Shown: positions 45,663 through 55,536, counted from the stretch's first letter. The stretch is DNA of 64,000 nt from Streptomyces sporangiiformans (GCF_005768555.2 NZ_VCHX02000095.1:1-64000); one strand, 5' to 3'. Notes: generated from the sequence alone by a model not told the origin. Numbers and translations: made by a program.

Positions 45663-47378
45663 CTACAGCTCGCCCAGCCGCTCCCGCGACAGCTCCCGCT
45701 GAGCCTCGTACAGATTCCGCGGCCATACGACTCCCCTGGTTCCGTACAACTCCAGGCGCGTGTTCAGGTCGCCGGAGAAGTCGGGTACGTCGATCTGGTC
45801 GAACTCGGTGCAGTGGTTGAGGCCGACGGTGGCACTGCGGGGGGCGAGGCCGTCGATTTTCATCAGGCCCGCCCGGTGGTTCGAGACGCGGATGTTCCAG
45901 TGGGTGAAGCGTGCCCCGAACAACGGCCCGGCGCTCGCGTCCCCTCCGTGGCGGCCATTGTTGTTGACCGTGATGTCCGTGCGGACGTTCGCGAAGGGCA
46001 TGCCGCGGTGGGAGTCGAAGGTGCCCATCCGCATGTCGCCGCGCGACCAGACGTTGTGGGAGGAGAGGCCTTCCACGTTGATGCCGTGGAGTTGGGTGCC
46101 GGAGGGCGCGGGAGCGGCGCGCTCTTCGATCGTGAAGTCCTCGACCAGGTTGTCGTGCGAACCCTCGCGGCAGAAGTACGGGTGGTGTGAACCGCGGCCC
46201 GCGACACGGGTGTTGCGCAGGGTGCAGGCGGATGCTGCCACCAGGCCGAATCCGTTGTCCACATGGCGTACGACGACGTCGTCGGCCCAGCAGTCGTACG
46301 CGCACTGGAACGTGACGCCGTTGTGGCCCCGGTCGAGGAGGTGCGGGGACTGCGTGGTCTCGACGCAGTCCACGGTGAGGCCTTCGACGCCCGCGCCGGT
46401 GAGCGCCTCGACGGTGGTGGTGAGACGTGGGTCCCACTCGGGACGTACGTCGAGCGGAAGCGGGCGCTCCAGGGTGACCTTGTCGCCTTGGACGCGCACG
46501 ATGCGCACGGGCCACTCGTAGGGGACGTAACTGGTCAGCTTCGTCTTGTCGTCCCAGGGGTACGCCTCCGGGCCCGGGCCGCCGCCCGCCATGTGCTGGA
46601 GGAGGGTGTGACCGGTGTCGTCGGCGAGGCGGAGGAGAACGAGCCGGCCCGCCTTCAAGCGCGTCGCGTCGGCGACGGTCACCGTCCAGGAGCCGCGGGG
46701 CGCCGGGGCAACCCTCGTCAGCGTCGTCCACTCGTCCCGCTTGTTCCCCGTCCAGCCCTCGAAGGGCCAGTCCTTCGCCTTGACGGCGGTGACGAGTGAG
46801 TCCCAACGGGCCGTGGAACAGAGCCAGATGAGGCCGCCCGCCCACGACCACGACGACTTGTCACCGCCGTACCGCGATCCGTAGGGGCCGATCAGCTCGC
46901 TGAGGTTCCTGGTCGCGTACAGCGTGGTACGGGCGCTGCCGGCCCCTCGCAGGACGACGTTCGAGTGGCCGATGCGGATCAGGCCGTCCACGCGATAGAC
47001 GCCGGGCGGGATGAGAACCGTGCCGCCGCCCTTCCTCCCCGCGGCGGCGATGGCCCGGTTGATCGCGGGCGCGGCGTCGGTCGAGCCGTCCGGCCTGGCA
47101 CCGAACGAGCGGACGTCGGCCACGACGGGGCGACGGGGGAAGTGCGCCGCCCCGGCGCGCTGACCGGCCCTGCCGACGTACGGGATCTGCGGGTGGGTGA
47201 AGGGGGACTTCACGAACTCCCGCCAGATGGCCGGGATTTCGGCCGCGTGCATGTCCTTTCTGGTTGCGGTGCCCGGTGTGGAGGCCCTCGCCGTTCCGCC
47301 GGTCACGGCGCCGGCCGTCACGGCTGTGGCGCCGGCGATCAGGCCCCGTCTGCTGATTCCCACGTGCTCGTTACCCAT
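45663..47378 (-). CDS. Tat-exported right-handed beta-helix protein (pectate-lyase-like)
   Basis: Protein of 571 aa. Twin-arginine signal HVGISRRGLIAGATAVTAG (first 35 residues), then the glycosyl-hydrolase-28/pectate-lyase-3 entry DVRSFGARPDGSTDAAPAIN and a parallel beta-helix (KGGGTVLIPPGVYRVDG, VVLRGAGSARTTLY, TVDCVETTQSPHLLDRGHNG, NNGRHGGDASAG). Secreted folded; probably acts on a polysaccharide. No catalytic residues can be assigned with certainty. Confidence 0.9.
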   Translation of the reverse strand: MGNEHVGISRRGLIAGATAVTAGAVTGGTARASTPGTATRKDMHAAEIPAIWREFVKSPFTHPQIPYVGRAGQRAGAAHFPRRPVVADVRSFGARPDGSTDAAPAINRAIAAAGRKGGGTVLIPPGVYRVDGLIRIGHSNVVLRGAGSARTTLYATRNLSELIGPYGSRYGGDKSSWSWAGGLIWLCSTARWDSLVTAVKAKDWPFEGWTGNKRDEWTTLTRVAPAPRGSWTVTVADATRLKAGRLVLLRLADDTGHTLLQHMAGGGPGPEAYPWDDKTKLTSYVPYEWPVRIVRVQGDKVTLERPLPLDVRPEWDPRLTTTVEALTGAGVEGLTVDCVETTQSPHLLDRGHNGVTFQCAYDCWADDVVVRHVDNGFGLVAASACTLRNTRVAGRGSHHPYFCREGSHDNLVEDFTIEERAAPAPSGTQLHGINVEGLSSHNVWSRGDMRMGTFDSHRGMPFANVRTDITVNNNGRHGGDASAGPLFGARFTHWNIRVSNHRAGLMKIDGLAPRSATVGLNHCTEFDQIDVPDFSGDLNTRLELYGTRGVVWPRNLYEAQRELSRERLGEL

Positions 47379-47516
47379 GACTCACCTCTCATGGATGTGA
47401 ACTACGTTCAGAATTACGTCGGCGGTGAGCATGCCATCGCAGCACTGAGTAGGGAAGAGGTCACACAGGGCTGAATTCGGGCGGAGATACTGGCCTGTTT
47501 CAGGCTCCGGAACCCG

Positions 47517-48008
47517 CTAGTCGGCGGGACGCTGGGTCAGATGCGTGAACGCGTCCAGGTTGCGCGTGGACTCGCCGCGCGACACCCGCCAGGCGTACTC
47601 CTTGCGGATCGCGGACGCGAAACCGAGCTCGAGAAGGGTGTTGAAGCTGCCGTCGGCGGCTTCCAGGACCGAACCGAGGAGCCGGTCCAGCTCCTCATCG
47701 GTGACGGCGGCCAGCGGCAGTTTGCCCGCCACGTAGACGTCCCCCAGGGAGTCGATGGCGTAACTCACCCCGTACAGCTTGAGGTTGCGCTCGAGAAGCC
47801 AGCGGTGGACGCCCTCGGCGTTCTCGTCCGGGCGGCGGATCACGAAGGCGTTCAGGGAGAGCGAGTGCTTGCCGACGATCAGCGAGAGCGTCGTGGACAG
47901 CTTGCGGGTGCCGGGCAGCTTCACGACGTACGAGCCGGGGGACGGGCTCTCCCACTCCAGCTCGGCGTCGTTGAGGAACTGCTCGATGATCGCCCCTGCG
48001 TCAGCCAT
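47517..48008 (-). CDS. YbjN-domain protein
   Basis: Protein of 163 aa of the YbjN/type-III-chaperone-like fold (IIEQFLNDAELEWESPSPG, LSLIVGKHSLSLNAFV, DENAEGVHRWLLERN, LYGVSYAIDSLGDVYVAG). Cytoplasmic, about the normal length. In actinomycetes it is usually next to mshA, as here. Function unknown. The ATG at 48006-48008 starts the conserved fold. Confidence 0.9.
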   Translation of the reverse strand: MADAGAIIEQFLNDAELEWESPSPGSYVVKLPGTRKLSTTLSLIVGKHSLSLNAFVIRRPDENAEGVHRWLLERNLKLYGVSYAIDSLGDVYVAGKLPLAAVTDEELDRLLGSVLEAADGSFNTLLELGFASAIRKEYAWRVSRGESTRNLDAFTHLTQRPAD

Positions 48009-48045
48009 GAAGGGAGCGTACGACAGGGGCGGGTGCTCGATCCGC

Positions 48046-48118
48046 AAGCCCGAGCCGGAAGCCCGAGCCGGAAGACCAAGACGGGAGACCAAGACGGAAG
48101 ACCGAGCCGGGAGCCCAA
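48046..48118. repeat. 13-bp tandem repeats between mshA and ybjN
   Basis: Five to six degenerate 13-bp units (AAGCCCGAGCCGG type, with AAGACCAAGACGG variants) directly upstream of the YbjN gene. They separate mshA from the next gene and may have grown by slippage. Confidence 0.8.
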
Positions 48119-48132
48119 GTGCGGGCAGGCTC

Positions 48133-49470
48133 TCAGCCGTGGTGGGCGCGGAAGCGGCGGCGGTGGTCGTGCATCGCAGCCGTGTAGACGTCCGCCGTGG
48201 CCGAGGCCGCCGTGTCCCAGCCGAAGGACTTGGCGTGCCAGGCGGCTGCCGCGCCCATCCGGCCGGGCAGAGCCGGGTTGTCGGCGAAATCGCGAAGCAC
48301 GCGCGCGTAGTCGACGGGATCGTGGCCGGAGACCAGGAAGCCGGTCTCCTTGTCGCGTACGGCGACGGGGAGACCGCCCACCGCGGCAGCGAGCACCGGA
48401 GTACCGGCCGCCTGCGCCTCTATGGCGACGAGTCCGAAGGACTCGCTGTAGGAGGGCATGACGAGGACGGACGCGGCCCGGAACCAGTCCGCGAGCTGCT
48501 CCTGGTCGACGGGCGGACGGAAACACACGACGTCGGCGATGCCCAGGCGCGCGGCGAGTTTCTGCAGCCCCTCGGGCTTGGCGAGACCGCTTCCGCTCGG
48601 GCCGCCCACTACGGGGACCACGATGTTCGAGCGGAGGTCGGGACGCTCCTCCAGGAGGACGGCGATCGCGCGGAGCAGCACGTCGGGGGCCTTCAGGGGC
48701 TGGATGCGGCCCGCGAAGAGCGGGATCAGTGCGTCCTGCGGGAGGCCGAGGCGGGCGCGGGCGGCGGCGCGGCCGTCGGCCTGGCGGAAGCGGTCGAGGT
48801 TCACGCCCGGGTGGACGACGGCGACCTTGCCGGGATCCGCCTCGTAGTGGCGTACGAGTTCGTCGGCCTCTTCGGAGGTGTTGGCTATGAGCCGGTCGGC
48901 GGCGCGGACGACCTGGGTCTCGCCGATGACGCGGGCTGCGGGCTCGGGGGTGTCGCCCTCGGCCAGGGCGGCGTTCTTGACCTTCGCCATGGTGTGCATG
49001 GCGTGCACCAGAGGAGCACCCCAGCGTTCGGCGGCGAGCCAGCCGACGTGGCCGGAGAGCCAGTAGTGCGAGTGCACCAGGTCGTAGTAGCCGGGGCGGT
49101 GGCCGGCCCAGGCCTGCATCACGCCGTGCGTGAAGGCGCACAGCTGGGCGGGCAGGTCTTCCTTGGCGAGGCCTTCGTACGGGCCGGCGTCGACGTGGCG
49201 TACGAGGACGCCCGGCGCGAGCTCCACGGTGGGGGGCAGGGCCCCGGTGGTCGCGCGCGTGAAGATCTCGACCTCGATGTTGATCGCGGCGAGGCGCTGG
49301 GCCAGTTCCACGATGTAGACGTTCATGCCGCCGGCGTCGCCCATGCCGGGCTGGTGGAGCGGAGAGGTGTGCACCGAGAGCATCGCGATGCGGCGTGGCC
49401 TGCGATGCAGCCTGAGCCGTGAGGGGGCCGCCGGGGAGCGACGCCCGAGCCTGCTCACGTATTGGCTCAC
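48133..49470 (-). CDS. mshA: D-inositol-3-phosphate glycosyltransferase (mycothiol step 1)
   Basis: Protein of 445 aa, GT-B/GT4 glycosyltransferase. N-terminal glycine loop [18 protein letters not shown] (near 43-60), HSHYWLSG, then the C-terminal donor domain with [17 protein letters not shown] and the E-x7-E motif [19 protein letters not shown]. It transfers GlcNAc from UDP-GlcNAc to 1-L-myo-inositol-1-phosphate, opening mycothiol synthesis. GTG start. Loci with ybjN and gpmA nearby are typical of Streptomyces. Confidence 0.94.
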   Translation of the reverse strand: MSQYVSRLGRRSPAAPSRLRLHRRPRRIAMLSVHTSPLHQPGMGDAGGMNVYIVELAQRLAAINIEVEIFTRATTGALPPTVELAPGVLVRHVDAGPYEGLAKEDLPAQLCAFTHGVMQAWAGHRPGYYDLVHSHYWLSGHVGWLAAERWGAPLVHAMHTMAKVKNAALAEGDTPEPAARVIGETQVVRAADRLIANTSEEADELVRHYEADPGKVAVVHPGVNLDRFRQADGRAAARARLGLPQDALIPLFAGRIQPLKAPDVLLRAIAVLLEERPDLRSNIVVPVVGGPSGSGLAKPEGLQKLAARLGIADVVCFRPPVDQEQLADWFRAASVLVMPSYSESFGLVAIEAQAAGTPVLAAAVGGLPVAVRDKETGFLVSGHDPVDYARVLRDFADNPALPGRMGAAAAWHAKSFGWDTAASATADVYTAAMHDHRRRFRAHHG

Positions 49471-49715
49471 CTGGCGATCCTCCTTGCTGCGGGCATGCCG
49501 ACCGGAGGGACCGGAGCGCCCTCCGAAGGCGGGAACGCCGGAGCCCCCTGTTCCATTTCCTCTTTGCCGAATATTTGCCCATGATCGCTCAACCGTTCGA
49601 GATCATGGTGCGTAGGAGCCAGGACTCGAACCGGCCGCACGGTCCTGTACGACCGGCCGCACAGTCCCGCACAACCGGCACATACCCTCATACGCATGAC
49701 AGCCCGTGCAGCGAC

Positions 49716-49757
49716 CCTCCCCCACTCTCGGCTTCGCTCGAGCGGGGGGACCCCCAT
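49716..49757. repeat. Streptomyces palindromic extragenic repeat
   Basis: An element of the type CCCCACTCTCGGCTTCGCTC followed by GAGCGGGGGGACCCCCAT, found in many Streptomyces intergenic regions by general experience. It ends two bases before the GTG start of the methyltransferase gene and supplies the G-rich stretch that would serve as ribosome site. Confidence 0.7.
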
Positions 49758-49758
49758 C

Positions 49759-50556
49759 GTGGGAACGGTGACGCGCGGGACCACCAACCCCAACCGGCTG
49801 CGGCGCATGGACCGCTGGATCGCGGCGGTCCACGGCGCCGAACTGCGCCGGGAACTGCGCCGGACCGGCGACGCCGTGGCGGTCGACCTCGGGTACGGGG
49901 CCGCCCCCTGGACCGCGCTGGAGCTCCTCCAGCGGCTGCGTACCGTCGCTCCACGCGCGCGCGTGGTCGGCGTGGAGATCGAACCGGCCCGGGTCGCGGC
50001 CGCGCGGCCGTACGAGCGTGAAGGGCTCGCCTTCCGGCACGGTGGCTTCGAGATCCCGCTGCCGGAGAGGCCGTTGCTGATCCGCGCGGCGAACGTGCTG
50101 CGCCAGTACGAGGAGGCGGAGGTCACCGAGGCCTGGGCACGGCTGTGCGCCCGCCTCGCGCCGACGAGCGGCGACTCGCGCGGCGGGCTCCTCGTCGAGG
50201 GCACGTGCGACGAGATCGGCCGTCGGCACGTCTGGGTCGCGCTCGGTCCGGAAGGGCCGCGCACGGTCACGTTCGCCACCCGCCTGGGCTCCCTGGACCG
50301 CCCCTCCGACCTCGCCGAACGCCTCCCCAAGGCGCTGATCCACCGCAACGTCCCCGGCGAACCGGTGCATGCCTTCCTGCGCGACTTCGACCGCGCCTGG
50401 GCGGCCGCGGCGCCGTACGCCTCGTACGGCGCCCGGCAGCGCTGGATCCGGTCCGTCCGCGACCTGAAGGCCGACTGGCCGGTGACGGACGGCGTGACGC
50501 GCTGGCGGCAGGGTGAAGTGACCGTGCGGTGGGAGGCGTTGGCGCCACGGGCATGA
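49759..50556 (+). CDS. class I SAM-dependent methyltransferase
   Basis: Protein of 265 aa. Conserved start GTVTRGTTNPNRLRRMDRWI, SAM motif I VAVDLGYGAAPWTALELL near residue 35 and VVGVEIEPARVAAARPY near 65. Family substrates unknown. I chose GTG 49759 because the 21 residues gained from ATG 49696 come from a repetitive element. The gene is typical of the mshA neighbourhood. Confidence 0.88.
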   Translation: MGTVTRGTTNPNRLRRMDRWIAAVHGAELRRELRRTGDAVAVDLGYGAAPWTALELLQRLRTVAPRARVVGVEIEPARVAAARPYEREGLAFRHGGFEIPLPERPLLIRAANVLRQYEEAEVTEAWARLCARLAPTSGDSRGGLLVEGTCDEIGRRHVWVALGPEGPRTVTFATRLGSLDRPSDLAERLPKALIHRNVPGEPVHAFLRDFDRAWAAAAPYASYGARQRWIRSVRDLKADWPVTDGVTRWRQGEVTVRWEALAPRA

Positions 50557-50851
50557 CCGCGCGCGCCGAACCGGCCGTTCGGCACCCCGGCCACACCCCG
50601 GCCACACGCAGACCGCACCCCGACTTCACCTCGACTTCATCCCGGCGGGAACGATCTCGATGAGTCGTTCGTCACACTGGCGGGGAGATCATCGCCGTGT
50701 GGGAAAAATTGGCCGGGAGGGGATCGAGAGGGGCGCGTGGGAGTTCTTGCTCGCCTCTGTCGCACTGCATCTGTCGCATTGCGCGACGACATGGCACCAT
50801 CCCCCGAGGCATCCGTAAGTTACTGACGGTAAATCAGCTTGGGGGCGGAGT

Positions 50852-51937
50852 ATGGGATCGGGCAAGCGGAGCCTGACCACGGTGACCATGGCCCTGGCCT
50901 GCGCGGCGGCCATTCTGTCCGCGCCGGGGGTGGCATACGCGGATCCGTCACCGAGCCCCACACCGACGCCGACGCCCCCTCCCTCCTCAACGTCTGCGAG
51001 CCTCAAGGACCTTGAGGCCATCCGCAAGAAGCTGGAGAAGCTCTACCACGACGCGGCGGTGGCCACGGACGCGTACAACGCGGCGGAGGAGAGGACCGAG
51101 AAGCAGTCCGCGCAGATCGTCGCGCTGGCCCGCACGATCGTCAAAGGCCAGGCGAGGCTGGACAAGCTGAAGGACCGGGCGGGCGCCGCGGCCCGCGCGC
51201 AGTACCGCGGGGGCGGGCTGCCGCCCGAGGCGCGGCTGATGCTCAGCGACGACCCGCAGCAGTTCCTGGACGGCGCGGGCCGGGTGCGCCAGGGCGAGCA
51301 GGCCACCAAGGGGATGCTCGCCGAGATGGCGCGCACGCAGGAGGACTTGAAGCAGTACGCGAAGGACGCGGCCGCCCAGTGGAGGAAGCTGGAGGCCCAC
51401 CGCAAGGCCAAGGCGGAGGCCAAGAAGAAGGTCAAGAAGCAGATCGCCGCCGCCGAGGAGCTCGAGTCGCGGCTGGAGAAGGACGAGAAGGAGCGGCTGG
51501 CGAAGCTGGAGCGGGAGGCCGCGGACAAGGCGCAGACGGACTGGCTGAGCTCCGGCGTCCTCGACGACATCAAGGGCGCGGCGACGGACCAGGGCAAGAG
51601 GGCCGTGGAGTACGCGACGGCACAGCTGGGCAAGCCGTACGAATGGGGCGCCGAGGGCCCGAAGACGTACGACTGCTCCGGTCTGACCTCGCAGGCGTGG
51701 GCGGCGGCCGGCCAGGGCATCCCGCGCACCTCGCAGGAGCAGTGGAAGCAGCTCGACCGCATCGACATCGAGGACATGCGCCCGGGCGACCTCATCATCT
51801 ACAACTCCGACGCCAGCCATGTGGCGATGTACATCGGCGACGGCGCGATCATCCACGCCCCGCGACCGGGACGGACGGTGACGATCGCGGGTGCGGGCAC
51901 GATGCCGATCCTGGGGGTCGTACGTCCCGACGCGTGA
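50852..51937 (+). CDS. secreted NlpC/P60 peptidoglycan endopeptidase
   Basis: Protein of 361 aa. Signal peptide (MALACAAAILSAPGVAYA, ending near 33), Pro/Thr linker, a long coiled coil (50-230, alternating Lys/Glu/Ala) and the C-terminal NlpC/P60 domain with Cys in YDCSGLTSQAW (near 274), His in ASHVAMYIGDG (near 322) and a second His in IIHAPRPG. It cleaves D-Glu-diaminopimelate bonds in stem peptides. ATG after GGGGGCGG. Confidence 0.93.
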   Translation: MGSGKRSLTTVTMALACAAAILSAPGVAYADPSPSPTPTPTPPPSSTSASLKDLEAIRKKLEKLYHDAAVATDAYNAAEERTEKQSAQIVALARTIVKGQARLDKLKDRAGAAARAQYRGGGLPPEARLMLSDDPQQFLDGAGRVRQGEQATKGMLAEMARTQEDLKQYAKDAAAQWRKLEAHRKAKAEAKKKVKKQIAAAEELESRLEKDEKERLAKLEREAADKAQTDWLSSGVLDDIKGAATDQGKRAVEYATAQLGKPYEWGAEGPKTYDCSGLTSQAWAAAGQGIPRTSQEQWKQLDRIDIEDMRPGDLIIYNSDASHVAMYIGDGAIIHAPRPGRTVTIAGAGTMPILGVVRPDA

Positions 51938-52300
51938 GGGCCGCCACACCCCGCAGCCCGTCCGGCAGTTGAGGACGGGACCGAAGGGTGACAAACGCGC
52001 GCACCAGCGGACAATCACCCCAAGAGAGCCCCGCCGAAGCCTCGCTGGGTGACGCGCCCCACGTGACCCTCAGCACGTTCCTCACACCCTCTCAACCCCG
52101 GAAACGTGATGTTCGTCATCAGGGGTAGAGCCGCACCCTGTCCAAATGCGTTGCGGGATGCGGCATATGACGGCGGCCGTTTTCCGGCCGGAGCGCCTTA
52201 TGGCATTCCTTTGCGGCGGCAGCTGACGCTATGGTCCCCGTCGGTGGGTCGAGACCTCTTGCCCCACCGTGCCCTCGGGGGGAGGGAAGGAACGAAGACG
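51938..52300. other. gap before the response-regulator phosphatase gene
   Basis: 363 bp with no supported gene. The ribosome site GGAGGGAAGG lies at the far right. I see no clear hairpin terminator after the NlpC/P60 gene and no operator. Confidence 0.5.
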
Positions 52301-53602
52301 ATGCCCGTACCCGTACCGCGGCAGAGAGCCATCCCTGCCGTGGCAGGTGGTCAGGCTCGCGCCGCATCCACACCAGGCGGTTCAGCCGGCACCGCGCCCG
52401 GCACCGGCGGCGCCGCCGTCGGCACCACCGCCCCGTTGACGTTGCTCCTGATCGAGGACGACCCGGCGGGGTCGCTGAGCGTTCCTCAACTGCTCGACTC
52501 GGCCGGCAAGCCGATCCGGGTCCGTACCGCCCGCAACCTCACCGAGGCCGAGCGGCTGCTCACCGACGACGTCCACTGCATCCTGCTCGACCTCGCGCTG
52601 CACGCGCCGGGCCAGGCGGTCGAGGGGGACGACGAACTCGTCACGCTCAAGCACGTGCTGCGGCTCGCGCCCCGGCACGCCGTCCTCGCCCTCACCGCCT
52701 CCGGGGACGCCGAGCGCGGCGCGGAGGCGGTACGCGTCGGCGCCCAGGACTATCTGTTCCGTGACGAGCTGGACGGCCGGCTGCTGAGCCGGGCGATCCG
52801 GTACGCAGTGGAGCGGAAACGTTCCGACACGGCCGAGCGACGGCTCACGGAGTCCAGGCTGCGGGCTCAGGAGAACGCCCGCCTGGAGCGCGGCCTGCTG
52901 CCCACGCCCCTCCTGGAGGGCTCCTCCCTGCGGTTCGCCGCGCGCTATCGGCCCGGCCGCTCGCGGGCGCTGCTCGGCGGCGACTTCTACGACACCGTGC
53001 GCACCCCCGACGGCACGGTGCACGCCATGATCGGCGACGTCTGCGGGCACGGCCCCGACGAGGCGGCGCTCGGCGTGGAGCTGCGCATCGCCTGGCGCGC
53101 GCTGACACTGGCCGGCCTGTGCGGCGACGAACTGCTCTCGACGCTCCAGCAGGTCCTGGAGCACGAGCGCGAGAGCGACGAGATCTTCGCGACGCTGTGC
53201 ACCGTGGACATCGCGCCGGACGGCCGCCGGGCCGGTCTGTGCCTGGCGGGGCACCCGTCCCCGCTGATAGCGCGCGCGGGCCGCGTCGCCGAGCTGCTGC
53301 CGTACGAGAACGGCGGCCCCGCGCTCGGTCTGCTGCCCCACGCCCGCTGGCCGCGCCAGCAGGTGGAGCTGGGCGGCGCGTGGAGTCTGATGCTCTACAC
53401 GGACGGCCTGATCGAGGGCCGGATCGGCGACGGCAGGGAACGGCTGGGCCAGGACGGGATGGTGGACCTGGTCCGCCGCCAGCTGGCGCAGGGCCTGCAC
53501 GGCGAGGAGCTGCTCCGGGCGACCGTGAACGAGGTCCGGGACCTCAACGGCGGAGAGCTGACGGACGACCTGGCGGTACTGCTGCTGGACCGCGTCGGCT
53601 GA
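52301..53602 (+). CDS. response regulator with PP2C (SpoIIE/RsbU-type) phosphatase domain
   Basis: Protein of 433 aa. An Ala/Gly-rich leader (1-45), a receiver domain (TLLLIEDDPAGSLSV, phospho-Asp in CILLDLALHAPG, Lys-region replaced near DYLFRDELDG), a linker coiled coil and a PP2C/SpoIIE phosphatase (LLGGDFYDTV and IGDVCGHGPDEAA, YTDGLIEGR). Such proteins dephosphorylate anti-sigma-factor antagonists, coupling a sensor kinase to a stress sigma factor. ATG at 52301 after GGAGGGAAGG. Confidence 0.93.
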   Translation: MPVPVPRQRAIPAVAGGQARAASTPGGSAGTAPGTGGAAVGTTAPLTLLLIEDDPAGSLSVPQLLDSAGKPIRVRTARNLTEAERLLTDDVHCILLDLALHAPGQAVEGDDELVTLKHVLRLAPRHAVLALTASGDAERGAEAVRVGAQDYLFRDELDGRLLSRAIRYAVERKRSDTAERRLTESRLRAQENARLERGLLPTPLLEGSSLRFAARYRPGRSRALLGGDFYDTVRTPDGTVHAMIGDVCGHGPDEAALGVELRIAWRALTLAGLCGDELLSTLQQVLEHERESDEIFATLCTVDIAPDGRRAGLCLAGHPSPLIARAGRVAELLPYENGGPALGLLPHARWPRQQVELGGAWSLMLYTDGLIEGRIGDGRERLGQDGMVDLVRRQLAQGLHGEELLRATVNEVRDLNGGELTDDLAVLLLDRVG

Positions 53603-53716
53603 CTCGGTCGGGCCTGGAACGCGGGCTGAATGTGGGCCTGGAACGCGGGCCTGGAACGCGGGCCCGAAGTCCGGGCTGATTCGGGGGTGAAATCCGGGCC
53701 TGATCGAGCCTGGAGG

Positions 53717-54061
53717 TCACCGGCCGCCGTTGTAGGGCCCGTACGGACCGTCGCTGCTGCTTCCGCCGCGCCGGCCTCCGCCCGAGACCTGCTTGAGCGC
53801 GGGCCGAACGTCCACGAAGAAGACGATCGTGGCGATGAGCCCGGCGATCTGCAGGAACAGGATCGGCACCAGCAGGTTCACGGCCACCGTGACACCGAGG
53901 ATGATCATCCAGAACATCTTGCTCTGCTTGTCCGCGGCCCGATACGCGTCGTCGCGGGCCACCGCCGCCAGCACCAGCGCCGCCACCGCGAGCACCAGCA
54001 TGGCGAGGAAGAGCAGCGACATGAAGCCGCCGAATGCCGTCATCAGCACTGTGCCCACCAC
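53717..54061 (-). CDS. DUF2516 membrane protein
   Basis: Protein of 114 aa with two to three hydrophobic helices (SLLFLAMLVLAVAALVLAAV, MFWMIILGVTVAVNLLVPIL, IAGLIATIVFFVDVRPAL) and a glycine-rich tail. Conserved next to the HbhA-like and XRE genes in actinobacteria (the Rv0474-Rv0476 trio in M. tuberculosis). Function unknown. 53605-53700 downstream holds GGGCCTGGAACGC tandem repeats. Confidence 0.9.
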   Translation of the reverse strand: MVGTVLMTAFGGFMSLLFLAMLVLAVAALVLAAVARDDAYRAADKQSKMFWMIILGVTVAVNLLVPILFLQIAGLIATIVFFVDVRPALKQVSGGGRRGGSSSDGPYGPYNGGR

Positions 54062-54100
54062 CCGTGTCGAGTCATCTCTACGCCGTCACCGTACCCGCAG

Positions 54101-54144
54101 AACGGGCTGGGGACTCCGATAGTGCCCGGAGTCCCCAGCCCGTT
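54101..54144 (-). terminator. terminator after the HbhA-like gene
   Basis: 18-bp perfect stem AACGGGCTGGGGACTCCG / CGGAGTCCCCAGCCCGTT, 8-nt loop, between the HbhA-like gene stop and the DUF2516 start. Confidence 0.92.
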
Positions 54145-54193
54145 CGCGTGACGGCGAGCCGTCATATGTGTCTTTACCTGCCGGACCGACGCC

Positions 54194-54787
54194 TTACTTG
54201 CTGGGCGGCGTCGTCTTCTTGGCGGTGGTCTTGCGGGCGGCCGAGGCCTTCTTGGCCGGAGCGGCCTTCTTCGCCGGGGCGGGCTCGGTCTTGACCGCGA
54301 CGGGCTTGTCGTTCTTGACCGAGGACGGTTCCGTCTTCGGCTCGACGGCCACGGCCAGTTCCTCGATCTCCTCGGCGGCCTCGCCGCGCCAGGTCTTCAC
54401 GGTCTGCTCACCGTGCTCGGCGACCTTCTCGTACGTCTCGCGCGCCTTCACGGCGTACTCGGCGGCCACGCCGACACCGCGCAGGGCGAAGTCCTGAGCG
54501 GTCTCACCGATCTTCTTCAGGTCGGTGTCGAGCGTGCCGATGAACTCCGTGACCTTGGTCTGGAGGGTCACCTGCGCCTCCTTGGCGCGGCTGGCGGCCT
54601 TCTCCTGGACGGCGTTCGGGTCGATGTTGCGTACGGCGTCGATGCGGGCCGGGGCCTCGGCGCGGAGCTGCTCGACCATGCCGGGCACCTTCTTGGCCTG
54701 CTGGAGGGCCAGGTCGGCGGTGCCGGCGGCGAAGTAGAGCGGGGTCGGGTCGCTGAGGGTCTTACGCAGGTCTTCAGTGATGGCCAT
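54194..54787 (-). CDS. HbhA-like coiled-coil protein with lysine/alanine-rich tail
   Basis: Protein of 197 aa. Residues 1-140 are helical and coiled-coil prone (TPLYFAAGTADLALQQAKKV, RAKEAQVTLQTKVTEFIG). The C-terminal 40 residues are Lys/Ala/Pro repeats (PAKKAAPAKKASAARKTTAK), like the heparin-binding tail of mycobacterial HBHA. No signal peptide, as in HBHA. In Streptomyces it may bind DNA, polysaccharide or lipid droplets; not known. Confidence 0.88.
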   Translation of the reverse strand: MAITEDLRKTLSDPTPLYFAAGTADLALQQAKKVPGMVEQLRAEAPARIDAVRNIDPNAVQEKAASRAKEAQVTLQTKVTEFIGTLDTDLKKIGETAQDFALRGVGVAAEYAVKARETYEKVAEHGEQTVKTWRGEAAEEIEELAVAVEPKTEPSSVKNDKPVAVKTEPAPAKKAAPAKKASAARKTTAKKTTPPSK

Positions 54788-54927
54788 GGCGAGGGTCCTC
54801 CCGGAATCGCTGTGAGCGTGAGGGTTTTTCTTGCGGGTGGTTCGGGTGCTGTGCGGTCGGTGCTCCGCGGCCGTCGGCGCCCTGTCCGGCCCGGTCGACC
54901 GTGACCGGGCTCCGGCGGGCGGCCGGA

Positions 54928-55506
54928 TCAGCTCGCGGGCTGCTGACCGCGCGCGTCGTCGCGGTCGATCTTGTCCTGCTGATCTTTCTTGACGCGCTGG
55001 TCCTTCTTGACGCGCTGGTCTTTCTTGACGCGCTGGTCGCTCTTGACGTGCTGGTCGTTCTGGAGATCGGCCTCATTGCCGTCGGCTGTACTGGCCTGGT
55101 CAACAGTGGCGTCCTGAACATCCGATATGCCCTGAACATCCTCGACCGACTTGATCTCGAACCCGTTCTCCTTGCGGAAGGACTCGTAGATCTGGAGCAG
55201 CACCTGCTTCTGCCGCTCATTGAGCGTGGGGTCGGCGAGTATGACGGCGCGCGTCTCCACCTCGACCCGGTCACGCTCGTCATCGAGGATCCCGGCCCGC
55301 ACGTACAGCGTCTCGGCGGAGATCCGCAGCGCCTTGGCGACCTGCTGCAACACCTCCGCGCTCGGCTTGCGCAGTCCGCGCTCGATCTGGCTCAGATACG
55401 GATTGGACACCCCGGCGGCGTCAGCGAGCTGCCGCAGGCTCAGCTGCGCGTTGCGCCTCTGTTCCCGCAGATAGTCACCGAGATTGCCGACGTTGAGCGA
55501 TGCCAT
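54928..55506 (-). CDS. XRE-family transcriptional regulator with KDQRVK repeats
   Basis: Protein of 192 aa. N-terminal HTH (LGDYLREQRRNAQLSLRQLA, AAGVSNPYLSQIERGLRKPS; residues 8-65), a helical middle (about 65-130) and a hydrophilic tail with hexapeptide repeats KDQRVK (about 160-185). Homologue of Rv0474 beside hbhA. Likely represses itself and its HbhA-like neighbour, perhaps at the palindrome 31 bp upstream. ATG chosen over an in-frame ATG six codons upstream. Confidence 0.9.
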   Translation of the reverse strand: MASLNVGNLGDYLREQRRNAQLSLRQLADAAGVSNPYLSQIERGLRKPSAEVLQQVAKALRISAETLYVRAGILDDERDRVEVETRAVILADPTLNERQKQVLLQIYESFRKENGFEIKSVEDVQGISDVQDATVDQASTADGNEADLQNDQHVKSDQRVKKDQRVKKDQRVKKDQQDKIDRDDARGQQPAS

Positions 55507-55536
55507 GGCTCCACCCTGCACCACCGCCGCTAACTA

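Noticed and set aside
50557..50851. c-di-AMP (ydaO) riboswitch before the NlpC/P60 gene
   Set aside because: Such riboswitches control some Streptomyces cell-wall hydrolases, but I could not find the conserved core segments or pairing here.
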